Below are positions 6,330 to 15,101 of a DNA stretch of 22,117 nucleotides, piece after piece. The notes beneath the pieces were generated by a model, which did no database searches, was not told the DNA's origin, and saw only the letters and a list, made by a program, of their open reading frames with translations. How positions within the stretch are numbered: the stretch's first letter is position 1; each line of letters starts with the position of its first letter. The stretch lies in contig DUSG01000055.1 in the NCBI GenBank assembly GCA_012842725.1, positions 1 to 22,117 of the forward strand, given 5' to 3'. A program made the translations under genes and the position numbers. This DNA comes from Clostridiales bacterium. GTDB lineage: Bacteria > Bacillota > Clostridia > Lutisporales > Lutisporaceae.

Positions 6330-8105
6330 ATGGGCAAAAAGATATTTATTTCACTGGTTTATGTATTGTTAATAGGTTTTTGCATAGCTGGATTACTATC
6401 CTATGTTACCATTAAATCAACTTACTACAAAGTTGTGGAAGATAAACTTATTTCAAACGCTTATTTAGTGGGAGAGCTGGTTTCAAAAAGGATAGAAGCG
6501 CATGGTTTTGATGGTTTAAATGATTATGTAAACAGCATAAAGACTTATGACGAGGTAAGAATTACTGTTATCAATTCACAAGGTGAAGTAGTAGCAGATA
6601 CTGAAGAAGATATATCTGTAATGGATAATCATAAAGATAGACCGGAAGTAAAAAAAGCATTACAGGGATTAGAAAGTTTAGAGAGCAGATACAGTAATAC
6701 AATAAATGCAGATTATTTATATTTTGCATTACCTATAAAAAGTAATGAAGATGGTTCTATAATCGCTGTTAGATTATCTATGGCCTTAAGAGAAATAAAT
6801 TTGATTATAAAGAATTATTTATTTGATTTATTTATAGCTTTTGTAATGGGTTTAAATGTAGCTTTAATTATAGGATTTATTTTGTCAAAGAAAATAGCAA
6901 CTCCGTTAACAAAGATTACACAGATGTCTGGTGAAATTGCTAAGGGAAATTTTGATATTAAGTTGAATATTAAAGATGATGATGAGATAGGGAAGTTAGC
7001 ATATACCATAAATCATATGTCTCAACAGATTCAATATTACATAAGTGGTTTAAATACAAAAAATAAGGAAATGGAGGCTATACTCAGCAGTGTCGCAAGC
7101 GGAATAATTGCAATAAATAAGGAGCAGAAAATACTTTTTATAAATGAAAATGCAAAAAAACTTTTACATATTGATGATGAGGAATTGGCAGGAAAAGATC
7201 TTATCTATGTGCTGAGAAGTCATAGAATACATGAATATTTAAATAATGAAGTTATGAACGGGGAATACAGAGAGATAGAATTTACACTGAATTATCCTGA
7301 AGAAAAAATAATCAGGCTTTATAAAAATCCAATTAAGGAAAGGGATGGATCAAATACCATAGGTACAATAATAGTTCTTCAAGATGTGACACATGTTAGA
7401 AAACTCGAAAGAATAAGAAGCGAATTTGTAGCCAATGTATCCCATGAATTAAAAACTCCATTGACATCTATTAAAGGTTTTATAGAAACACTGAAGGAAG
7501 GAGCCATAAAAGATGAAGAGACTGCTTTAAGATTCCTTGACATAGTTTATAATGAAGCTGAGAGACTTGTTGAACTGATCGATGGGATTTTAACACTTTC
7601 AGAACTGGAAGGAAAGAAAGGAAAAGAAACAAAAGAGAGAATCGAATTAAGCACAGCTATTGATGAAGTTATCCCTTTGTTTAAATCTAAAGCAGAAAAT
7701 AAAGGGGTAACAATAATGAAGGATGTAAGTGATAAAATTGGATATATAAATGGAAGTAAAGACCGCTTCAAGCAGATGATAATTAACCTAATCGACAATG
7801 CGGTTAAATATTCGAAAGAAGGTGGAAAAGTCACTATAAGGGGGTACTTGGAGAATAATACAAAAGTAATTTCGGTAGAAGATAATGGCATAGGAATTCC
7901 GGAAGAAGATCTGCCAAGAATATTTGAACGGTTTTACAGAGTGGATAAGTCCAGGTCAAGAAACGAAAGAAGTGGAAGCGGATTAGGATTATCCATAGTA
8001 AAACATATCGCTCAAAACATGGGTGCTGAAATAACGGTAGAAAGTAAAATAGGAAAAGGAACGAAATTTATAATAAGATTTCCCCATGAGAAAGGAGAAC
8101 CTTGA
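6330..8105 (+). CDS. phoR: PhoR-type sensor histidine kinase
   Basis: This membrane sensor kinase, partner of the preceding regulator, has 591 residues. Order of parts: TM1 (about 5-29), an extracytoplasmic sensor region (30-160), TM2 (about 163-187), HAMP (187-240), a PAS domain (245-355), the HisKA domain with phospho-acceptor H372 in NVSHELKTPLTS, and the HATPase. The HATPase has an N box (N486, N490 in NLIDNAVKYS), G1 (DNGIGI, 518-523), an F box (FERFYR, 532-537) and G2 (GSGLGLSI, 549-556). All catalytic motifs are intact. The layout matches the long PhoR/ResE type of Firmicutes rather than the short E. coli PhoR. Phosphate control is likely to involve the downstream PstSCAB-PhoU complex, as in E. 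coli, but a separate signal through the large outer domain is equally possible. Confidence 0.92.
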   Translation: MGKKIFISLVYVLLIGFCIAGLLSYVTIKSTYYKVVEDKLISNAYLVGELVSKRIEAHGFDGLNDYVNSIKTYDEVRITVINSQGEVVADTEEDISVMDNHKDRPEVKKALQGLESLESRYSNTINADYLYFALPIKSNEDGSIIAVRLSMALREINLIIKNYLFDLFIAFVMGLNVALIIGFILSKKIATPLTKITQMSGEIAKGNFDIKLNIKDDDEIGKLAYTINHMSQQIQYYISGLNTKNKEMEAILSSVASGIIAINKEQKILFINENAKKLLHIDDEELAGKDLIYVLRSHRIHEYLNNEVMNGEYREIEFTLNYPEEKIIRLYKNPIKERDGSNTIGTIIVLQDVTHVRKLERIRSEFVANVSHELKTPLTSIKGFIETLKEGAIKDEETALRFLDIVYNEAERLVELIDGILTLSELEGKKGKETKERIELSTAIDEVIPLFKSKAENKGVTIMKDVSDKIGYINGSKDRFKQMIINLIDNAVKYSKEGGKVTIRGYLENNTKVISVEDNGIGIPEEDLPRIFERFYRVDKSRSRNERSGSGLGLSIVKHIAQNMGAEITVESKIGKGTKFIIRFPHEKGEP

Positions 8106-8124
8106 TGATAAGGTTCTTTTTTTT
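8096..8124 (+). terminator. Terminator overlapping the phoR stop codon
   Basis: The 8-bp perfect stem AGAACCTT/AAGGTTCT (8096-8103 with 8110-8117) is followed by eight T's (8117-8124). The left arm is still coding sequence and the phoR stop codon TGA is at 8103-8105. It insulates phoPR from the pst operon. Confidence 0.9.
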
Positions 8125-8131
8125 ATGGGAT

Positions 8132-8170
8132 TTTACATAGATTTAACATAAATATAATAGAGACTTAACA
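8132..8170 (+). promoter_or_regulatory. PhoP box array upstream of pstS
   Basis: Four hexamers begin exactly 11 nt apart: TTTACA (8132), TTAACA (8143), ATAATA (8154, degenerate) and TTAACA (8165), each separated by 5 nt. This is the direct-repeat TT(A/T/C)ACA layout bound by PhoP in Firmicutes. A TATAAT lies within the array (8153-8158), and a weaker TACTAT is at about 8180-8185. I cannot decide which -10 is used. The array stands 47 nt before the pstS start, in the only gap between phoPR and pst. Confidence 0.85.
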
Positions 8171-8216
8171 AAAATTGATTACTATTTGTTTTAAATAAAT
8201 CAGAGGAGGAATAAAA

Positions 8217-9101
8217 GTGAGCAAAAAAGGTATGAAAAGTATTGTAGGTCTGATTCTTGTAGTATCAGCAATATTAGCTGCATGCGCAGGACAAGCAGAT
8301 AATTCTGAACAGAATATTCTACAGGGAAATAAATCGGAACAAGGAAGACAGAGTATATCGATAAACGGCTCTACTTCTGTACAGCCTTTAGTCGAAGAGC
8401 TGGCAGCTGCATATAAAGAGGATAATCCAAATGCTATTATAGACATACAATCCGGCGGCTCAGGAGTAGGAATCAAATCAGCAATGGACGGTGTAGTTGA
8501 TATAGGAATGTCTTCAAGAGAACTGAAAACAGATGAAAAAAATCTGAAAGAATTCAGAATCGCCATTGATGGAATTGCAGTTATATTGAATCCTGAAAAT
8601 CCAGTAAATGATTTGACTATTGAACAATTAAGGCAAATTTATTCAGGAGAAATAACCAACTGGAAAGAAGTTGGAGGGAATGATGCAGCTATAACAGTTG
8701 TAACAAGGGAAGAAGGTTCAGGAACCAGAGGAGCATTTATTGAACTAACCGGGTTAGAGACAGAAGAAGGAGGTAAAAAAGTAGACAAGACACTAGCTTC
8801 GGCTATAACACAAGGTTCTACAGGGGCGGTTATGACTACTGTAGCAAGTGATATAAATGCCATAGGTTATGCATCTTATGGAAGTGTTAAGGGCAGTAAT
8901 GATCTAAAGCTTATAACCATCGATGGGGTTGCATGTAATGAAGAAAGCATATATGCCGGAAATTATAGAATTTCAAGACCGTTTCTATTGGTAACCAAAG
9001 AAGAACCAACAGAGCTTGCTAAAGATTTCATTGATTTTATTCTCAGTGACAAAGGTCAACAGATAGTCGTAGAAAACAATTATTTGAGAGCTAATAAGTA
9101 A
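8217..9101 (+). CDS. pstS: Phosphate ABC transporter substrate-binding lipoprotein PstS
   Basis: PstS is the extracellular phosphate-binding subunit of the high-affinity transporter. The 294-residue precursor has a basic start, a hydrophobic signal segment (about 9-22) and a lipobox LAAC with the lipidated cysteine at C23. Phosphate-binding loops of the PstS fold are visible: NGSTSVQPL (50-58), SGGSGVGIKSAMDG (79-92), DIGMSSRE and EEGSGTRGAF. The GTG at 8217 follows AGAGGAGGA. The next gene, pstC, starts 62 nt downstream, a gap containing only weak pairing and a ribosome site, so one pstSCAB-phoU transcript is likely. PhoP boxes upstream predict strong induction under phosphate limitation. 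Confidence 0.96.
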   Translation: MSKKGMKSIVGLILVVSAILAACAGQADNSEQNILQGNKSEQGRQSISINGSTSVQPLVEELAAAYKEDNPNAIIDIQSGGSGVGIKSAMDGVVDIGMSSRELKTDEKNLKEFRIAIDGIAVILNPENPVNDLTIEQLRQIYSGEITNWKEVGGNDAAITVVTREEGSGTRGAFIELTGLETEEGGKKVDKTLASAITQGSTGAVMTTVASDINAIGYASYGSVKGSNDLKLITIDGVACNEESIYAGNYRISRPFLLVTKEEPTELAKDFIDFILSDKGQQIVVENNYLRANK

Positions 9102-9163
9102 AAATTCAAACAGGTTTAAAGGTGTTTTGTATACGTTATTATTTTTAAAAGGGGAAGGACTTG

Positions 9164-10021
9164 ATGAGGTTTCATGAAAGGATTGTTGAAAACATATTTC
9201 TTATCTGCGCTGGAATAGTCGTATTGGGAGTAGCAATAATTTCGATTTTCATTTTTAGAGAAGGTTGGACAGTGATAAGTAAGACAGGCATAGCAGATTT
9301 TGTGTTTGGTAAAAAATGGGCACCAACTCAAGGGATATATGGAATTTTTCCTATGATTCTAGGATCTATTTACGTTACATTAGGTGCCCTAATGATTGGG
9401 GTACCTATTGGGGTTGGTTGTGCCATATATCTTGCCGAAATTGCATCTCCAAGACTTTCGGCGATTATTAAACCAGGTATTGAATTATTGGCAGGAATAC
9501 CTTCTGTAATATATGGGTTATATGGTATGACAGTTATTGTTCCTATAATAAGAGATTTATTCAATAATCAGGGCTTTAGCATTTTGGCAGGCAGCATTGT
9601 ATTGGGTATCATGATATTGCCTACTATAACAAACATATCCATGGATTCTATTGAAGCAGTACCAAAGGAATACAAGGAAGGTTCATTAGCATTGGGGTCA
9701 TCCCATTGGCAGGCGATTATAAAGGTTATACTTCCTGCTGCCAAATCAGGAATAATATCATCGATAATACTCGGAATGGGAAGGGCAATAGGGGAAACCA
9801 TGGCAGTAATAATGATAACAGGCAATAGTACATTGATTCCTGAAAGCATTCTGTCACCGGCAAGGACTCTTACGGGAAATATCGGTATTGAAATGGGATA
9901 TGCCAGCGGTGAACATCAAAGAGCATTATTTGCGACAGGCATAGTGCTATTCATTTTCATAATGATATTGAACCTTATGACTAAGCTTATACCCAATAAA
10001 GCAGGTGAGAATATTGAATAA
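9164..10021 (+). CDS. pstC: Phosphate ABC transporter permease PstC
   Basis: PstC is one of two permeases forming the phosphate channel in the membrane. The 285-residue protein has an N-terminal hydrophobic anchor, about six membrane segments, and the BPD permease signature around EYKEGSLALGSSHWQAIIKVILPAAKSGI, which couples to PstB. GRAIGETMAVIMITGN is typical of PstC. The ATG at 9164 is preferred to the adjacent TTG at 9161 because it gives better spacing from AAGGGG/AAGG (9149-9158). Its end overlaps the preferred pstA start by 8 nt, consistent with coupled synthesis of the two permeases. Confidence 0.95.
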   Translation: MRFHERIVENIFLICAGIVVLGVAIISIFIFREGWTVISKTGIADFVFGKKWAPTQGIYGIFPMILGSIYVTLGALMIGVPIGVGCAIYLAEIASPRLSAIIKPGIELLAGIPSVIYGLYGMTVIVPIIRDLFNNQGFSILAGSIVLGIMILPTITNISMDSIEAVPKEYKEGSLALGSSHWQAIIKVILPAAKSGIISSIILGMGRAIGETMAVIMITGNSTLIPESILSPARTLTGNIGIEMGYASGEHQRALFATGIVLFIFIMILNLMTKLIPNKAGENIE

Positions 10022-10868
10022 GATTGAAAATATAAACAGCGCTAAGATAAAAGAAAGAATGGCTTTTTCCGTATTATGGATATTTACAATAATGACAGTG
10101 ATTTTTTTGGTGCTTATTATAAGCCATATCATAATAAAAGGATTGCCACATATGAGCTTAAGCTTTTTATTGGAGGAACCAAGGAAAATGGGAAAGGCGG
10201 GAGGTATTTTTTCAGTAATAATATCTACCTTTTATATAATTATTTTATCGGTAGTTTTTGCAGCTCCTATTGGTATTGCAGCTTCTGTGTATTTGACTGA
10301 GTATGCAAAAGAAGGACCAGTGTTAAGTATTATAAGATTCGGCACAGAAGCATTAGCAGGAATACCATCAATTATTTACGGTTTGTTTGGTTACTCATTC
10401 TTTGTGGTTTTTCTAGGATTAAAATACTCCATATTATCAGGTGCATTGACCCTTACTTTTATGATACTTCCAACAATAATAAGGACTTCAGAAGAAGCCA
10501 TTAAAGCAGTGCCAAAGTCATATAGGGAGGGTAGTCTGGCATTGGGAGCCACAAAGCTCCAGACAATTAGAAAAATTGTAATACCTTCAGCCATGCCGGG
10601 CATATTGACAGGATTAATACTGGGTATAGGCAGGGTTGTAGGTGAAAGTGCCGCAGTCCTCTATACGGCAGGAAGTTCCTTAGGTGTGCCGGATTCTATT
10701 TTCAGACCTGGAAGGACATTGTCCGTCCATCTTTTTACTTTAGCTTCAGAAGGTTTATCTATGGAAAATACTTATGCAACAGCAGTGGTACTTATGGCTT
10801 TGATATTGATTATAAACTTTACAGCCAATACTCTGATAAGAAAAATATTCATTACCAGAAGGAGATAA
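10014..10868 (+). CDS. pstA: Phosphate ABC transporter permease PstA
   Basis: This is the second permease of the phosphate transporter. Hydrophobic segments and the coupling motif SYREGSLALGATKLQTIRKIVIPSAMPGI are clear, as is GRVVGESAAVLYTAGSS near the C-terminus. Two starts are possible. GTG 10005 has no ribosome site. TTG 10014 is preceded by AGGTGA (10003-10008) at 5 nt, so TTG is chosen and gives 284 residues; the difference is only three residues. The gene overlaps pstC by 8 nt and lies 7 nt ahead of pstB. Confidence 0.94.
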   Translation: MNKIENINSAKIKERMAFSVLWIFTIMTVIFLVLIISHIIIKGLPHMSLSFLLEEPRKMGKAGGIFSVIISTFYIIILSVVFAAPIGIAASVYLTEYAKEGPVLSIIRFGTEALAGIPSIIYGLFGYSFFVVFLGLKYSILSGALTLTFMILPTIIRTSEEAIKAVPKSYREGSLALGATKLQTIRKIVIPSAMPGILTGLILGIGRVVGESAAVLYTAGSSLGVPDSIFRPGRTLSVHLFTLASEGLSMENTYATAVVLMALILIINFTANTLIRKIFITRRR

Positions 10869-10875
10869 ATAAACC

Positions 10876-11628
10876 ATGGGAAATGCAAAGATAATAGTTA
10901 AAGATACAAATCTATATTATGGAGATTATCATGCATTAAAGGATATAAGCATTGATATCTATGAAAAAGCCGTTACTGCTTTGATTGGTCCTTCAGGATG
11001 CGGAAAGTCGACATTTCTCCGATGCCTAAACAGAATGAATGATTTGATTCCAAATGTAAAAATAATGGGTGAAATCCAAATAGCCGGCGTAGATTTATAT
11101 GAATATGACGTTATTCTTTTGAGAAAAAAGGTTGGAATGGTGTTTCAAAAACCAAATCCCTTTCCCATGTCCATTTATGAAAATGTAGCTTATGGACCAA
11201 GAATACATGGGATTAAGAGCAAGGCTGTCCTTGACGATATAGTCGAGAAAAGTTTAAGAGAAGCAGCTTTATGGGATGAGGTAAAAGATAGATTGAAGTA
11301 TAATGCTCTTGGCTTATCCGGTGGCCAGCAGCAAAGACTCTGCATAGCCAGGACTATCGCAGTGGAACCTGAGGTTCTGCTTATGGATGAACCCACTTCT
11401 GCATTAGATCCTGCATCAACAATGAAAATTGAAGATTTGATGGAGAATTTGAAGAAGCAGTACACAGTGATAATTGTTACTCATAATATGCAGCAAGCAG
11501 GTAGAATATCAGATTATACGGCTTTTTTCCTTAATGGAGAAATTATAGAGTATGACAGGACAGAAAAATTATTTTATAAACCTAAGGACAAGAGAACAGA
11601 GGATTATATAACAGGTAGGTTTGGTTAA
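10876..11628 (+). CDS. pstB: Phosphate ABC transporter ATP-binding protein PstB
   Basis: PstB is the cytoplasmic ATPase that powers phosphate import. In 250 residues it shows Walker A GPSGCGKST (38-46), Q-loop Q91, the signature LSGGQQQR (147-154), Walker B LLMDEP (168-173), the D-loop SALD and H203 of the switch. FLRCLNRMNDLIPN and FQKPNPFPMSIYENVAYGPR are specific to PstB among ABC ATPases. The ATG at 10876 follows AAGGAGA at the end of pstA. phoU starts 27 nt downstream in the same presumed transcript. Confidence 0.97.
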   Translation: MGNAKIIVKDTNLYYGDYHALKDISIDIYEKAVTALIGPSGCGKSTFLRCLNRMNDLIPNVKIMGEIQIAGVDLYEYDVILLRKKVGMVFQKPNPFPMSIYENVAYGPRIHGIKSKAVLDDIVEKSLREAALWDEVKDRLKYNALGLSGGQQQRLCIARTIAVEPEVLLMDEPTSALDPASTMKIEDLMENLKKQYTVIIVTHNMQQAGRISDYTAFFLNGEIIEYDRTEKLFYKPKDKRTEDYITGRFG

Positions 11629-11655
11629 TATTTGATATTGGAGGTATAACGGCTG

Positions 11656-12312
11656 ATGACCAGAAACCATTTTGATAATGAATTACAAGAACTCACAAAA
11701 GAATTGATTAAAATGAGCAGCATAGTAGAGGAAGCATTATCGGACTCAATAGACGCTCTGAAGAGGAAAGATATTGAATTGGCTGATAAAGTTATAGCCC
11801 AGGATGATATAGTTGATAGAATGGAACTGGAAATAGAAGATAGATGTTTAAAACTTATAGCATTACAGCAGCCAATTGCTAAGGATTTACGAATAATTGC
11901 CACTGCATTGAAGATAGTAACGGATTTGGAAAGGATAGCTGATCATGCAGTTGATATAGCAAAGATTACTAAAAGACTATCCGGAGAAAAGTATATAAAA
12001 GAGCTGATAGATATACCAAGAATGGCTTTTATAGTTACAGGGATGGTTAAGGACAGCATAGATGCATATGTCAGACAGGATGTGGAAAAAGCCAGGAAAG
12101 TTTCTAAAAGGGATGATGAAGTGGATGGGCTTCACTCTCAGATTTTCAGAGAGTTACTTTTATTGATGATGGAGGATCCAAAGAAGATAAATCAAAGCAC
12201 TCATTTTCTATTTGTAAGCCAAAGCATAGAAAGAGTGGCTGATCATGTTACCAACATATGTGAATGGATAATATATGCAGTTACTGGGGAACATGTGGAT
12301 TTAAATGAGTAA
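11656..12312 (+). CDS. phoU: Phosphate-signalling accessory protein PhoU
   Basis: PhoU is a metal-binding helical protein that damps PhoR signalling and Pst uptake when phosphate is sufficient (family knowledge). The 218-residue protein shows the duplicated three-helix bundle: first repeat with DLRIIATALKIVTDLERIADHAVDIA (about 75-100), second with SIERVADHVTNICEWI near the C-terminus. The conserved ER-ADH motifs of both repeats are intact. ATG 11656 follows TTGGAGG (about 11638-11644). It is the last gene of the pst operon, closed by a terminator directly behind it. Confidence 0.95.
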   Translation: MTRNHFDNELQELTKELIKMSSIVEEALSDSIDALKRKDIELADKVIAQDDIVDRMELEIEDRCLKLIALQQPIAKDLRIIATALKIVTDLERIADHAVDIAKITKRLSGEKYIKELIDIPRMAFIVTGMVKDSIDAYVRQDVEKARKVSKRDDEVDGLHSQIFRELLLLMMEDPKKINQSTHFLFVSQSIERVADHVTNICEWIIYAVTGEHVDLNE

Positions 12313-12324
12313 AGAATAAGAATG

Positions 12325-12355
12325 AAAACAGGTCTTTCTTTCTGACCTGTTTTTT
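12325..12355 (+). terminator. Terminator of the pst-phoU operon
   Basis: A perfect 10-bp stem AAAACAGGTC/GACCTGTTTT (12325-12334 with 12344-12353) has a 9-nt pyrimidine loop and T's running to 12355. Confidence 0.92.
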
Positions 12356-12371
12356 ATTGGATAAAATAATG

Positions 12372-12400
12372 TTGTGCTTAATGTTGCCTATGGTTATAAT
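12372..12400 (+). promoter_or_regulatory. Candidate SigA promoter for the DUF512-der-plsY unit
   Basis: A perfect -10 TATAAT (12395-12400) is preceded at 17 nt by TTGTGC (12372-12377), a poor -35. It is the only plausible vegetative promoter between the pst terminator and the next gene and stands 35 nt before that start. Confidence 0.45.
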
Positions 12401-12434
12401 ATATTAATAGTATGGAAAGGCAGGAGGAAAACAT

Positions 12435-13754
12435 ATGCCACATAATAAAATTGAAATTATAGACGTAGTAAAAGATAGCATTGCAGATGAGCTGGGAATA
12501 CAAAAAGGCGATAAGCTTATAAGCATAAATGGTGAAGAAGTAGATGATATATTGGAGTATAAATATCTCATAAGCGATGAATTTATAGTATTAGAAGTGG
12601 AGAAAGCTGACGGGGAAATATGGGAATTGGAGATCGAAAAAGAATATGATGAAGATTTAGGATTGATATTTGATGGAATAATTGACGAGCCTAAATCCTG
12701 CCAGAATAAATGTATTTTTTGTTTCATAGATCAGCTGCCAAAAGGCATGAGAAAGACATTGTATTTTAAAGATGATGATACAAGGCTTTCTTTTTTACAG
12801 GGCAATTTTTTGAGCCTCACTAATGTAAAAGAAAAGGATATTGAAAAGATTATCAGATTTAGAATAAGTCCCATCAATATTTCCATCCATACTACAGATA
12901 TGGAACTAAGAAAGAAAATGCTGAATAACAAAAAAGCTGATAAATTGTTAGATTATATGGAAAGATTAAAAAGAGGAAATATAGAGATGAAGGGACAAAT
13001 TGTTTTGTGTCCCGGAATTAATGATGGAGAAAATCTGGATAAAACCATTCATGACCTTTTTGCTTTTTATCCTCAATTGAATTGTATTGCCGTTGTACCT
13101 GTTGGTTTGACCAAATACAGAGAAAGACTTTATCCGTTGAAACAATACGATAAGAAAATGGCTGCTGATGTTATTGACCAGGTTGAAGCTATTCAAGAGT
13201 ATTATCTGAAAAAAGCAGGCACTAGATTTGTTTTTCTGTCTGATGAATTCTATCTTATAGCTGACAGAGAAATACAACCTTATGATAATTATGAAAAATT
13301 TCCTCAGTTAGAGAATGGTGTCGGTATAGTTGCACTATTCAATAAGGAGATTGAAAATTCAATAAAAAATATTCAAAAACCTGTTGAAAATCTGACAGAT
13401 GGTACTTTAATAACGGGAGAATATGCAAAACCTATTCTTGAAAAAACTTGTAAAATGATTATGGATAAACTGTCAGGGCTAAAACTTGATGTAATTGGCA
13501 TAAGAAATGAGTTTTTTGGTACTTCTATAAGAGTCTCAGGATTAATAACAGGTGGGGATATCATATCACAACTGAAAGGTAAGACTTATTCCAAGAATTT
13601 GTTTATACCTGAGAATATGTTAAAAAGGGAAGAACCAGTTTTCTTGGATGACCTAACTGTAAAGGATATTGAAGCTGAGTTAGGCGCAAATGTCTATATA
13701 TGCAAGCAGGATGGCAGTGACCTGATACAAAATGTTATAAAATACTGCAGGTAA
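12435..13754 (+). CDS. DUF512 family Fe-S protein with N-terminal PDZ-like domain
   Basis: This is a 439-residue protein of the DUF512 family. Its N-terminus (about 5-70) resembles a PDZ fold (DVVKDSIADELGIQKGDKLISINGEEVDD). It is followed by a cysteine cluster C89-x3-C93-x2-C96, the spacing of a radical-SAM [4Fe-4S] site. The core continues with KGMRKTLYFKDDDTRLSFLQGNF and INISIHTTD. The C-terminal DUF512 part includes GTRFVFLSDEFYLIA and LTVKDIEAELG. ATG 12435 follows AGGAGGA. The gene is 13 nt upstream of der, so co-expression with the ribosome-assembly GTPase is likely, and this pairing is common in Clostridia. The substrate is unknown, and radical-SAM chemistry is inferred only from the cysteine spacing. 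Confidence 0.88.
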   Translation: MPHNKIEIIDVVKDSIADELGIQKGDKLISINGEEVDDILEYKYLISDEFIVLEVEKADGEIWELEIEKEYDEDLGLIFDGIIDEPKSCQNKCIFCFIDQLPKGMRKTLYFKDDDTRLSFLQGNFLSLTNVKEKDIEKIIRFRISPINISIHTTDMELRKKMLNNKKADKLLDYMERLKRGNIEMKGQIVLCPGINDGENLDKTIHDLFAFYPQLNCIAVVPVGLTKYRERLYPLKQYDKKMAADVIDQVEAIQEYYLKKAGTRFVFLSDEFYLIADREIQPYDNYEKFPQLENGVGIVALFNKEIENSIKNIQKPVENLTDGTLITGEYAKPILEKTCKMIMDKLSGLKLDVIGIRNEFFGTSIRVSGLITGGDIISQLKGKTYSKNLFIPENMLKREEPVFLDDLTVKDIEAELGANVYICKQDGSDLIQNVIKYCR

Positions 13755-13767
13755 AGGAGGTATTGTT

Positions 13768-15087
13768 GTGGGAAAACCTGTTGTTGCAATTGTCGGTAGA
13801 CCTAATGTAGGAAAGTCAACTCTTTTTAATAGAATTGCAGGCAAGAGAATATCAATAGTTGAGGATATTCCAGGTGTTACAAGAGATAGAATATATGCAG
13901 AGGCAGAATGGTTGGGGCGGCCTTTTATAATTATTGACACAGGTGGCTTAGAGCCTTATGCAGAAGATATAATTATGCAACAGATGAGAAGACAGGCGGA
14001 AATTGCAATAGATACGGCTAATGTAATAATCTTTCTGGTAGATGGCCAGGAAGGTATTACAGCTACCGATGAAGAGGTAGCTAATATACTAAGAAAGACC
14101 AATAAGAAAGTAATACTTGCATGTAATAAGATAGATTCTCCTAAATACAGAAACAATGTATATGAGTTTTATAATCTGGGTATTGGAGAACCTATAGGAA
14201 TTTCTGCTGACCAAGCGTTAGGATTGGGAGATTTGCTTGATGAAGTCATAAAGAATTTCCCTGAATATGATGAAGAAGAATATGACCAATCTGTCATTAA
14301 AGTGGCTTTGGTGGGCAGGCCAAATGTAGGAAAGTCATCTATAATCAATAAAATATTGGGCGAAGAGAGGGTCATAGTAAGTAATATTCCTGGAACTACC
14401 AGGGATGCTATTGACACTCCTTTTGAAGTTAGAGACCGGAAATATGTTCTCATTGATACTGCAGGTATGAGAAAAAAAGGGAAAATAAATGAAGCAATCG
14501 AAAGATATAGTGTCATAAGAGCCTTGACAGCAATAGAAAGATCTGATGTTTCTATCCTGGTGATAGATGGTGAAACAGGTCTTACTGAGCAGGATACTAA
14601 GATAGCAGGATATATTCATGAACAGGGTAGAGGTGTTATAATAGTAGTAAATAAGTGGGATTTAGTTGAAAAAGACGATAAAACCATGAATAGATACAAG
14701 GAAAAAATAATGGAAGGATTAACCTTCATGGACTATGCGCCTGTATTGTTTGTATCAGCTTTAACAGGGCAGCGAATACATAAAATATTGGAAGAGGTAG
14801 ATTTTGTTTCAGCTCAGCATGCAAAAAGGGTTGAAACAGGAATACTCAATGATGTGATAAACGAAGCAGTGCTTATGAATCAACCATCTGTATCAGGTGG
14901 CAGAAGATTGAATATATTATATGCTACTCAAGTTTCTGTGAAACCTCCTACCTTTGCATTATTTGTTAACGAACCAGAACTTATGCATTTTTCTTATGAG
15001 AGATATCTGGAGAATCAGCTGAGGAAAGCTTTTGGTTTTCAAGGTACACCAATAAGATTTTTAATAAGAGGAAAAAGCAAACAATAG
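13768..15087 (+). CDS. der: Ribosome-assembly GTPase Der (EngA)
   Basis: Der is an essential GTPase with two tandem G domains that acts in 50S ribosome subunit maturation. G domain 1 has GRPNVGKST (10-18), DTGG (57-60) and NKID (120-123). An acidic linker (about 166-173) follows. G domain 2 has GRPNVGKSS (183-191), DTAG (230-233) and NKWD (295-298). The C-terminal KH-like domain ends at GTPIRFLIRGKSK. Length is 439 residues, typical of the family. The GTG at 13768 is preceded by AAAGGAGGT. It is 14 nt upstream of plsY, so these genes likely share one transcript. Confidence 0.98.
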   Translation: MGKPVVAIVGRPNVGKSTLFNRIAGKRISIVEDIPGVTRDRIYAEAEWLGRPFIIIDTGGLEPYAEDIIMQQMRRQAEIAIDTANVIIFLVDGQEGITATDEEVANILRKTNKKVILACNKIDSPKYRNNVYEFYNLGIGEPIGISADQALGLGDLLDEVIKNFPEYDEEEYDQSVIKVALVGRPNVGKSSIINKILGEERVIVSNIPGTTRDAIDTPFEVRDRKYVLIDTAGMRKKGKINEAIERYSVIRALTAIERSDVSILVIDGETGLTEQDTKIAGYIHEQGRGVIIVVNKWDLVEKDDKTMNRYKEKIMEGLTFMDYAPVLFVSALTGQRIHKILEEVDFVSAQHAKRVETGILNDVINEAVLMNQPSVSGGRRLNILYATQVSVKPPTFALFVNEPELMHFSYERYLENQLRKAFGFQGTPIRFLIRGKSKQ

Positions 15088-15101
15088 GAGGTTCAGAATA
15101 T

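Noticed and set aside
8165..8566. Minus-strand open frame of 133 codons over the pstS start
   Set aside because: It overlaps the PhoP boxes and the PstS signal peptide, has low-complexity composition and no family resemblance, so it is a shadow of pstS.
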